A DNA stretch of 25,081 nt from Intoshia linei (Eukaryota > Orthonectida > Rhopaluridae). The notes under the pieces were generated by a model. The model ran no database searches. It saw only the letters and a list, made by a program, of their open reading frames with translations, and had not been told where the DNA came from. The translations under genes and the position numbers were made by a program. The stretch is taken from positions 1 through 25,081 of the forward strand of contig LWCA01000507.1 in NCBI GenBank assembly GCA_001642005.1. Direction: 5' to 3'. Below, piece by piece: positions 1 through 10,500 of the stretch (position 1 is its first letter; every line of letters begins with the position of its first letter).

Positions 1-319
1 TTAAGGGAACCTGGTGTCTCTGAAAAAATATGCGAGAACTTGGAAACCAGATTTATGTACGGTTTAGGTACATCAACTTTAGTAGAGTTAGAGTTTAGTT
101 GTTTATTATCAAATACATTATTTATTTTCTGTACTGTCTTTAATTTCGATTAATTTCAGTTCTCTCGCAAGGCAGCATTTTATAATATTATCATGATTAG
201 TAATATAAAATTTTGATGAAGCATTAAGTTTATCAAATTTTATCAACACATATCCTAATATCGAGACTTCATCATTATTATATGAAAATAATTTCTTGTC
301 GGTCTCATGTATGACAATT

Positions 320-736
320 TTAGGATTTTTTTTTGTGCTTATGATTAATTAAATTGACTTTTGCTCTAGTATCAATCATAGACTCAATAAAGATATTATT
401 AATGGTTACCTGTTCATATATCGCCGAACTATATTCTTGAAAAACAGCATTGATTTTGTATTTACCATAATCTTCCTGTTTCACCGCTGGTTTAAAATCT
501 ACTTTTTTAAATTGTTGTTGGCTGGTATTATAAAGCGATTTTTTAATTAAATAATAATTTTCACATTCTTTTATAACGTCTGACAATTTTGTATAATTTT
601 CATTTATTAGGACACTTTGGAGTTTGCGATTATTACAGTTAAATAGTATCATATCTCTTACTCTTTCATCTAAGTTATCAAACTTGCATTTAATTCCTTT
701 TTCGTGTAATTTCTCGAGCAATAGTGCAATAGCCAT
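320..736 (-). pseudogene. Gag C-terminus plus retropepsin start (retroelement relic)
   Basis: A 138-codon open stretch. The first two thirds look like a retroelement Gag C-terminal region, with lysine-rich sequence and no clear CCHC zinc knuckle. It ends in a retropepsin-like start where the expected catalytic D-[ST]-G reads D-T-R (nucleotides about 366-374), followed by a hydrophobic N-L-I. The glycine replacement and the frame break just downstream (about 320-330) indicate a dead protease. The open stretch starts at an ATG at 736, but this is probably only the first methionine after a break, because Gag-like sequence continues upstream in another frame. Confidence 0.6.
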
Positions 737-838
737 AGTGCAAAAGGCTTATTATACCTCTTTTTAAGGCATAAAATTACATTCTTTCAAAGCTAATGTT
801 AACATCATTCCAGCTTTTTATTTCCTTTTTCAGTAGCA

Positions 839-1042
839 TCATTGAGTCAGAAGTTCCACTTCTTTTGAAGCGATTATGCGCTTTTTCACAAAGCAAACTT
901 TCTGTGATTCATTTAATTTGTTTGTCTCAGTTTCATTGATACAAATATAAGCCTCAACTTTTTCAATCCATCTAATAGGATCTATTGTAAATTTTCCTGT
1001 CTTGTCGATTAACTCTCTGGGAGGTACAATCCACGTGTACAT
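839..1042 (-). pseudogene. Gag N-terminal fragment (retroelement relic)
   Basis: A 67-codon open stretch on the minus strand starting at an ATG (1042). It contains a W-I-E-K-V-E-A-Y block typical of the start of Ty3/gypsy capsid-like Gag domains, where a tryptophan precedes a helix. After the stop at 839 the sequence 740-838 continues in Gag-like style (S-W-N-D-V) in a shifted frame, so the gene is broken. It is the upstream part of the same relic as 320-736. Functionally inert as it stands. Confidence 0.5.
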
Positions 1043-1063
1043 GACTTATTAAAATGTAGTGAT

Positions 1064-1527
1064 ATCTGAAATAAAGAGGAAGATCAATTGTATTTTAAAA
1101 TAAAAAATTTATAGAAACAAATTTATTTTAATAATAAGTTTATTGTTCAAGTGTTTTGATACTATAGCAACGCTACACAAACATCTCCCGATTTTTATTT
1201 TGAAAGTATAAACAATAATAATCCTTAGACCCTTTGAAAATATTCATTTGTAAATACATCAAATTATTAAACCCAAAAAAACATAATACAAAATACAAAT
1301 GTCGTTTTTCTAATGATCCTTAAATAATTGTAATCAGTTTAAATATTCATGATTATAATCTCTAAATTTTCACGAACCTAAAAATACATACTGTAATTTT
1401 GCTAAATCTTAAGTGTTCATATATAAAACCCCTGATCCCTTATAAGACTTATACAATACAATAATAATGTTCAAACATTTTATAAAATTTTTGTAAACTA
1501 CAAATAATGTACAATAACTAATTTTAG
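1064..1527. other. Gene-poor AT-rich stretch; unresolved PAM 5' exon(s)
   Basis: Between the retroelement relic and the first recognised PAM exon I see only AT-rich sequence. The missing PHM start (signal peptide, plus the strand containing the first conserved cysteine) would be expected here or further left. An open plus-strand stretch near 1372-1465 ends in stops before any usable splice donor and does not align convincingly, so I do not call it. Confidence 0.4.
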
Positions 1528-4500
1528 TTAATTTTGACATATTGGCCGGTAAAAACACACATCATGTATTGGTTTATTTATGTAATTATCCATACAAGCA
1601 CGTTACTTTCTGGTATATTTATATTTAAAAATTATTAATATTTCATACATTATTTCATACAATTACATACCGTGAAAATTTAGGTATGGTCAAACAGTCT
1701 GTAAAGATTCTCCTAATATTCTGTGGGCCATGAGTCCTTCTGCGAATAATTCATTTCTGCCAAAAGGTTAATATTTTTAAAAATTAATAATTAAGTCGAA
1801 ACAGTAGCTAGCCTTAGCGGAAATATTACCTTATATTATTTTAGATACTGGATTTGATTTGTATAAACAAAATAAAAAATATTTTGTAATTCAATTCCAT
1901 GAACTGGAAATTAAAAAAAGTAATATAATAAAAGATAATACACAAGTATTATTTAAATTTAACACAAGTGTTAGACAACCGTGGGGCCAGGCCACACTGG
2001 TGAGCATGACGAAATTTTTAGTGGGCCTGGTAAATTTTACAAACTCTATTTGACATCAAAAGAATTATGATGTACTTATGGCTCACCGAAGATGTTTTAA
2101 ACAACCTATCAACTTTAAATTAATTTTACTATGATGAATTTGTTGCCATTTCCATCATCTTATTTAACATCATTTAACAGAATGCTGGTTTAGTGCTGTT
2201 TTAAACTTAAAAAACTGGTTTGTAATAACAAAAAAGAGAAATAGACTCCAAATTTCAAAACGAGAAGATATATGTTAAAATCTTACAGAATTAGTGCATA
2301 ATATTCAGAAATTCTGTAAGAATCTTTAGATCAATCATCTCATTAATTCTAAAAAATAATTAATAAAAAAATTATTGTTTTTATCATTATTTTATTATAA
2401 TTCGCTCGAATTTCGTCAATAATAGCTTTCCATTTATAATATACTAGGGTGAATGTTATGTACTACGTACAAACAGCACCTAGCTATGCCGAGGTCACAT
2501 TTTTATTTTACTTAAAATTAAATTTACGTTGAAAATTTAACTAAAAAGTAAATATAAAAATGATAATAACAAAGTTGTATTACTTTTAGTAATTCGTTGT
2601 TGTAGTGTTAATTTAAATTTTAAGCTAAATGTTTTGAAAATGAGAATTTGAGATTTAAAAATTGCGAAGGAATGAATTATTAAGATTTTCACTCATATTT
2701 CTGTATTGGAAATGTGTAGACGTTCAATGCACATTTTTTTTGAAATTGCAGGATCAATATTTACATTTTCAATTTATATTTTAATCGAAATATAGATGTT
2801 CTCTATTTATATAGTCATGTTTCTATTTGATATAGCCATGTTTGAATTTAATATGGTCATATTTGAATTTAATATAGTCATAATTATTATGACTAATAAT
2901 CAACATAATGACTATATTTAAATAAAATATGACCATATTAAATGCAAACATGATTATATAAATAAAGAACATGTATATTTGAAAAATATTTGTTGAAAAT
3001 ATATTAAAAATTATTTTTTATCGGGAATGTGTAGATTTCTCGGGTTTAACTTTTGCATTTATATCAACTGGAATACGTTTTATCAGAATAATTTTTTTTT
3101 TAAATTTTCGGATCGTTAATTATTTCACATTTTTTGTTTTAATAAAATATTTCGGAAAAAAAATTATATGAATACTAAAATTCGTTTTTGACCATGAAGG
3201 TGTCACTTATTCAGATTGAAATTTTTTATGTGTGTTAACAGGATACAACTGTACCACCTGTAAATTTATGTTTTCATTAAAAAAAATAAATATCTTGTGG
3301 TTTTGGCTTTGAGGATATTTTTCTTTAAATTTATGATTTTAAAATCCGCATCAGAGTGTATATATTTTTAAATTCTCAACTCGTTTGATTTTCAAAAAAA
3401 GTACCATTGGTCTTTTTAACTCATAAGATGTCAGTTTGGGAGGTTGAAATTTATTTTGCTAACACCCCGGAAAAACTGTAATTGAAATGTGGACTTTATA
3501 AAATTCTAAGACTGTTTTCAGTTTAAAAAAATGATAATCTGAGCTTTTGATTATTATAAATTTAATTTAAATTTAAACTTGAGCCTACATAATTACTCTG
3601 ATAGAAATAACAAATAAAAGTTTAGTATTTTTCCTAATTTATTGTCCCGATGTGGTTCATAATTTTCCGATGATACTGATTTTTATAATTGAAAAAATTT
3701 TTAATAATTATATACATGTATTTTAAAAATTTATTAATTTTTATATTGTTTAGATATTAATAACGCTGTGATAATATTTACATTTTGTAGATCAAGGTAT
3801 TTTGATAAATTAACACACATTAATTATTCACGTTAGACCGAAATTAATACTCAAAATCTTGTCATTACTTGCTAATAATTTTGAATTGCAACCAAATTCA
3901 TGTACGTTTTCTACGGTTTATCATAAAAAATTAATTAACAGAGACAAAAAATTGGTTTATATAAGTTATGATTAGGGCAATTTTTTAAATAACTTATAAA
4001 AAAAATAAAATAACCTAACGACTGATTTTTAGTAACTTTTAGCTATTATTAGTAACTTTAAAATTTTCTTGTATACAACTCTAATTTAAATCTTCTTAAC
4101 TTGAATTGATTACTTTTCATTTTTTATCTGTTAATATTTCGTACCATTTGAAAATTCTACAGAAAGATTTTACATGTAAAAGTAAAACTTTTAGAATGAA
4201 ATATAAGTGTTTATTTTTAATTTCAAAAAAATGACTTTATTAACTTTATAAAATTTTAATTAGCTAATTAATAAACATAATATTGGTATGATCATGCTTG
4301 GAATTGCATGCTAATTAACATATAAAAAATTAACTTTATTAACTTTTACTTGCCCTTGTTATGATATGTACTTGAAAAAAACGATGACTATATTATAGGC
4401 ATTGAAATTTGCAATGCATTTTATTGTAAAATAGATACAATATTAATTTAAGAATAAATATATTAATACAATTAAATTTGTAATATTTAAATAATTTTAT

Positions 4501-7500
4501 TTACCATTATAAATTTTTATAAAAATTTACCCGTAAATTATCGGTAGAAATACTTTACCAATAGATTTCCAACTCTGCTTCAGATCACACTGTTACCTAT
4601 TGACCACCATCTTATATTACTGAAATATTACTATTGTCAGATTAAACTTGAAACAATATAAATTTAGATCCGCAAACGGGCTGCACGTATAAATTAATGA
4701 ATAATAAAGTTAAAGATAAATTTGTACCAGTACTATTTAGAATTCACGCTCACAAACATGGTATTTTATTAAATTGTGAATATTTTTTACATGGTACGAT
4801 ATGTACCAACATTCCGAGATCAGTGACCCATTTGAATAAATTTAGTCACCTCATACTAGAATGAGTGATAACACAATTTTATATTTTTTTTATAAAATTT
4901 TAAACGTAAAATCATTTCATTTTTTAAAATACATGTTCAATCAACAATGATTATTAGAAAAATTATGATGGTCTGATGAAAAACATTGATCAGTGGTTCT
5001 CACGGTGGATAAATGTGCTTTTTTGACATAATTTATATAATGTTAATAAAATGTTTATAACATTTGTAAAATGAAAAAAATTTTAAGGTCTTGCTCGAAG
5101 GGTGATGATCTGTACAAAATTGAAATTATAAATCATATGGAAAAATTCTTTTATATAATGGGTCGCTTCAGATAAAAATTTATTCATTTCTGGGTTAATT
5201 AATAGTTTAACTAAAATTTTCATCGAAAAGTTTTTTCGAGTTAATCAGTTTTTTTGATTTATAGTTTAATATAAATACACAATGTAATAGACAATTTTTT
5301 TGAATATATGAGATTAATTTTTTTCTAAGCCAAACCTCAATCTGTTGACTATTCAAAAATAATTATTTTTATAATTCTAATAAACAAAAATCCATTATAC
5401 TTTTATAACGTCGACACTTCAATGTTGTACAAGTAAATATTTAAAATTTAGCTACATCAATTTCTTTATATCTTTATAATGGATCATGGCATCTCATAGG
5501 AAAAGATAATCCAAATAAAAATAAGGTATTTAAATTATTAATTAAAACAGCTTGGATAAAAAGCCTGTTGTTTCATTATATTACTTATATTATAATGTAA
5601 ATAATTGAATTACTGTATATTTAAAAAATTAAAATTAAAACATTCATCAACATTTTTTGAGATATCTATCTATGATAATGCTTATGATTTTAAAAGCTAT
5701 CACAAAATTTATGTTTTAAAAAAAGTTTAATTTAGTTAGGGTTTTGAATATGAAGATCTAAGTTTCTGATGCTAAGATTTACGCCAATGGTAACGTCTTT
5801 AAAACGCGTTACATGATATATACTTTTTTAAATGTTAACGCTGATTTTATTTTTAAAATAATAAATTTGTTTTTGACCGTGAAAAACTCAATTTCGGAAA
5901 ATAAAATTTGCAATGATGCATCACTTGGATTTTTAAATAAACGGTAACACACCTTAAATTTTATATAAGTAATGAATGTAATTTATATATTTTTTTGGTG
6001 TCCAAAGCGAAAAAGGGTTGATAATGCATGTTTTAAATACAGACTAAAAAAATTTAATTTTTAATTTTATTGTGATTATTGGTTTATGTTGAAATTATAT
6101 AAAACTTATTTATAGTAATTAATATTGTAATGTTGTAAATAGTAATTTAATTTAATATTATTCATATTTAACAAAATTTGAAGAAATTTAACAATGTTAA
6201 ATCTCATCTCGAATTAAAAGAGGGAGATAGAATATATTTACAATGCAGATACAATACTATAAATTACACCAAACCAATCAACATAGGGTATATTTTAAAT
6301 GTATTTATTAAATGTGTTAAATTTCATTTCTGACATTACGAATTTTATAAATTACTAGGTTGACTGTTATGTACTACGTACAAACATCACCTAGCTCTAC
6401 CGAGGACACATTTTTATTATACCAAAAAAATAAATTCACGTTGAAAATCTAACTTAAAAATTGTCATAAATAGCATTAATTCCGGAAAAAATAAAATTAT
6501 ATAAACCTATTTTGTCATTTTCAATGTGATAATATATACATACATTTCGAATGTACTTAAAAAGTATTGGTAAATTAAAAGTAAAGTACAATTGGGCTTT
6601 TTGACCCGTAAGATGTGAGTTAAGGGGGTTGAAATTTATTTTGCTAACACCCCCAGAAAAACTGTAAATGAAATGTGGACTTTATAAAATTCTAAGACTG
6701 GTAGTTATTGAAATAAACGATAACACAGACACACAAACAAATATTGCAAAGCATATTATTGAAGTAAAAATACATTTAAAAATTTAACTATTTAAAAAAC
6801 TATATTTACTGAAAATCTTTACTATAAAATAAGCTTTTGTTAGGAAAAGCAGCAAATTTAAGAAAAAAAGGTTTTATATACAAAAAACAAAAATTGATAA
6901 AAAAATAATATTGTGATATATAAAATGGTAAGAAAAATTATGTATCGTCGCTTTTTTGATTTTTTTTTTCGTCTGTTTTGTCTTTAAAATCAGTTAAAAA
7001 TTTCGAAAAATTTTTTCCATCATATTTCTCAACACATTATCTGTGTATCACCCAATATTCGATATTTTTCACTAGGGAAAATATTCATGTTAAAATTTAA
7101 GCAATTTAGATTCAAATCAACGGACGAAATGTGCAATGGATATATAATATATTATTCGAATTATAACAACCAAATTAGTGGCTATATGAAATTTGACATT
7201 GACAAGACTTTACCAGAATACTCTGATCATATTTTTGACAGAAAAAATTTTATGGAAGGTAAATTTGATTAATGTTATTTAATCTCATAAACCATTTTGT
7301 ACATTTTTAAGATAATTAAACTCCATGATTTTTATTATTTTTATTAATTGTATTATTTATAGTTGAAAAGGTTACATTGGATAAATGGCCATTAGGTAAC
7401 AATATAGATTTATTGAATAACCCAATAAGTGGTGTGGCAAATGATTTAAAAGATAATGTGTACATATTTAACCGAAAAAATTATGACTGGAATTCATCGT

Positions 7501-10500
7501 ATGTAGTTTTTTTATTCTTAGAATAAACAACATTATAAAATTTAATTTTTTATGAAGATTACATAACACACCCAATAAATTTATCAAATCAGATACAATA
7601 TACAAATTTGATAAAAATGGACATTTTATTGATTCATATGGAAAAAATATGTAATTATTAATTTTACCATACACCAGATGTATATTAAACATATATATCA
7701 TGAGTATTTAACCATTTTTAGGATAACGGTCCCTATAAAATAATATTTTATGCATGGATATATAATACAATTTACTCAACACAATTTAAAAGAGCCATGT
7801 ATTGCTAGAGTCCATAGACCAGTGTTTCTTAATTTTTTTTGACCTATGCACCCCCAAATATTGATTTTCATAACTGTGCACCCCTGATTAAAAATTAATT
7901 AATTAATGCAATATTAATTATACATTAAGTTTCACTCGTTAATTTAATACACCGTTTCTAATGACAAAATGTAATGTACAGATTTATCCGATAAAATTTT
8001 AGAAGTAAAACTGCTGTGGTCATCTTAATAAATTCATTAATCAAAAATAGACTATTATTTTACAATTTTACAGACACAGAAAATAGACATATTAAGTAGA
8101 AGCGGAAATATATTACATAACAATTGAATAATAACATATTTATTTACATCAATTTTAATGCGATCGTTGCTGTTGCTTTGAACTGAGAAACAAGCTAAAT
8201 CTTAGTATAGTTTTTGATATGCTTACTCGCATATCGGCACAAACATCTAATTTATTCCTTTTTTTTGTTTTTAAATTTGTTAGAGTAGAAAATCCAGTTT
8301 CACAAAACCATGTTGTAACAAAAGGAATAATCACTTCAAGGGCCTTTTCAGCCAAAGTTGGATAGATATTAAGCATGCTACACCAAAAATCACCAAGGTC
8401 CATGTTTTCAAATTTCATTTTTAATATTTCCTTAGTTTTTAAGTCGCATAGATCATCTTTAAAACTATCGTAGTCATCTATATCATCGAAATTAGTGTCA
8501 AAAGGTTTTCTTATCCACCTAGAAAGCTTTTGAGCTATTATTAAAATAACCATTGAAGCTCTTACTTAGCATGTCTAGATGAACAATTATTAGGTTTTCA
8601 AGATTTATTGGCAAAATGTCTCCTGCTTCTTTATTTATTATTTGATTTAAATTTGAAAAATTATAATAAATTTTTCTTTTTACTCGTTCTATCCAAAGTT
8701 TTAATTTTAAGATAAATGACTGAGTTTTCTCATTGGCACAAATCAAATCAAATATACAAAACTGTGAATCGATAAAATTTTCTGATAAATTAAAATTTTT
8801 TGTTGAGAGAAATTCAGCTATCTCGTTTCGCAGTTGAAATACTCTGGCTAATACACGTCTACAAGAAAGCCACCGAACTTCGGTGTGATATAATAAAACA
8901 TTACTTTCACTCTTCAAATCAATACAGAATTGTTGAAAAAGACGATGGTTCAATGCACGCCCTTTTATGAAATTCACGGTTTTAACTATAGAATTTATCA
9001 TCTCTTAAAATTTGGTTTTTTCTTTTGGAATCAGATAGAGAGATTTCCGATATAAAATTTTGATAAAATTGGATTTTTCAAAAAAAATATTGGTAAAAGG
9101 GGATTATTTCCTTAAGGGTTGGTAAAATTTTGGTTTTTTTACATATTTGACTAAATTGAATAAAATATGTTAAAAATTTATCTTTCGCACCCTTATTCAC
9201 CCCAATCATCTAAAATTTTAGTATTTACCCCCTCATAAAAATATTCACACTTTAGGGGTGACTAATCACCCCATGAGAAACACTGCTCTAAGGCTTAGAG
9301 CTAAATAATCATTGATTTTGTTAATCATAATATTGATTTTTTCACAATATTTTTGTGGTTTCTTTAATGACAATGACCAATGTCACATGTGTTAATGTAA
9401 AATTTTCGATTTAAGGAGGAATGTATAATAAAAAAATATAAATATTACATTAGTGATGTGTTCAGGATTAGAAGGATTTTTTGTGACAAGTGCTCCATGG
9501 GGAGAAAAGTTTGGGAAGTACTGATCTAAGATTTATCGCTCCAACAATACATGGCTCATTTAATTACATTTTAACATTTTAATTTCCCATCACAAAAAGT
9601 TACAATTCTATTCTGTATTTTGAAATATCAATTTTCCTATGTTGTAACTTGACCAAAACATTTCAATCAACCTAGAACCCACTTGAGAATAACTACAGTA
9701 TGTAGTATTAAAAGTTTGAAATATCGCATGTTTCCACTAATTTTGTATAACATCTGTATTTAGATTTATGATGCCTCACGGAATACACGTGGACGCTTTA
9801 GATAGAATTTGGACTACAGATGTTAAACTAAATAGGGTTATTACCTTGTCCATATTTACTTTCTTAAAATTCAGTTTAATTTTATGTATTTGTAAGTGTT
9901 AATTTAATTTTTCATTTTGTTATTTTTGGGAATTACGAATTAAAAACACGATATGATTATAATCATTGATTTTATAAAAAAAGATGACTAAATTAAATGT
10001 ATTAATTGTAGATCGTTTGTTTAAACCCAAATAGCAAACAAATTATACTGATATTGGGAAAATCCTTTAAACGTAAAAATGAGCGTTCTCAATTTTGTCA
10101 ACCGAGCGATGTATTAACGATACACGACGGGAAATATTTATTTGTGGCAGATGGGTAAAATTGAATATTTATTGTTTTATATACAATGTAATTTGAAATT
10201 TTCATTATTTTAAATGTAGTGTATATTTTTGGTAATTTTAGTTATTGCAATTCTCGCATTGTCATGTTTGATGATTCTGGAAATTACATGAAAGAATTTA
10301 CAGTAAATGAACAAATGACGGATGGATGTAAGTCAATAATTTAAAAATATCAAATTAAGTTAAAGGAATTTTTTTAACCTAATTTATAAAGGGATTAATT
10401 TAAATTTTAAATTGTTCCGATAGATCTTATTCCAGTTGATATAAATACAATATTTTAACCCCTGAAATCTACGCATTTCCGGTGAAAAATAATTTTTAAT

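Larger units (their letters stand above)
1..1063 (-). mobile_element. Ty3/gypsy-type retroelement fragment (gag, protease, start of pol), decayed, cut by window edge
   Basis: Minus-strand coding debris in retroelement order. A Gag N-terminal piece (839-1042) comes first. Next is a Gag C-terminal piece running into an aspartic protease (320-736). Protease C-terminal sequence follows in another frame (about 115-320), then a short stretch like the linker before reverse transcriptase (about 1-105). Frames change near 740-840, 320 and 110, and stops separate the pieces, so it cannot make a working polyprotein. No long terminal repeat is visible, and the downstream pol would lie left of the window. 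Assignment to Ty3/gypsy rests on gene order and the look of the protease region, not on a full reverse transcriptase. It sits just upstream of the first recognised PAM exon on the opposite strand, so it either lies in an unseen PAM intron or flanks the gene. Confidence 0.7.
2000..4583. other. Long PAM intron 3, filled with transposon and repeat debris
   Basis: No gene is recognised here. It holds an old hAT transposase tail (about 2090-2345), the longest copy of a composite interspersed repeat (2444-3525), a nested hairpin element (2796-2973), and AT-rich sequence from 3526 to 4583. It starts at a strong GTGAGC donor after exon 3 and ends at a pyrimidine-rich acceptor before exon 4. Confidence 0.6.
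1528..7258 (+). other. PAM: PHM catalytic domain exons (copper monooxygenase) of PAM
   Basis: Eight exons cover the PHM domain from just before the first copper site. The CuH (CuA) ligands are the adjacent histidines in T-H-H-V-L (1560-1565) and the histidine in I-Q-F-H-E-L (1898-1900). The CuM (CuB) ligands are the two histidines of I-H-A-H-K-H (4745-4747, 4751-4753) and the methionine of T-D-E-M-C-N (7129-7131). By family numbering (rat) these are H107/H108, H172, H242/H244 and M314. Other landmarks are the N-I-L-W-A block (exon 2), N-G-S-W-H-L-I-G-K (exon 6) and the K-E-G-D strand (exon 7). All six ligands are present, so the domain is predicted active despite low overall similarity. PHM runs into PAL with only a short linker. 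Confidence 0.88.

Noticed and set aside
1372-1465. Open plus-strand stretch that might be the missing first PHM exon
   Set aside because: It ends in stop codons before any GT donor, has no ATG, and its similarity to PHM is not convincing.
3241-3260. Possible PHM mini-exon encoding D-T-T-V-P-P, like the conserved D-T-x-I-P-P
   Set aside because: It would be only 18 nt, its phase does not join exon 5, and the sequence is part of the composite repeat (similar to 14900-14930).
7468-7701. 77-codon minus-strand ORF
   Set aside because: Antisense to PAM exons 9-10; no recognisable product.
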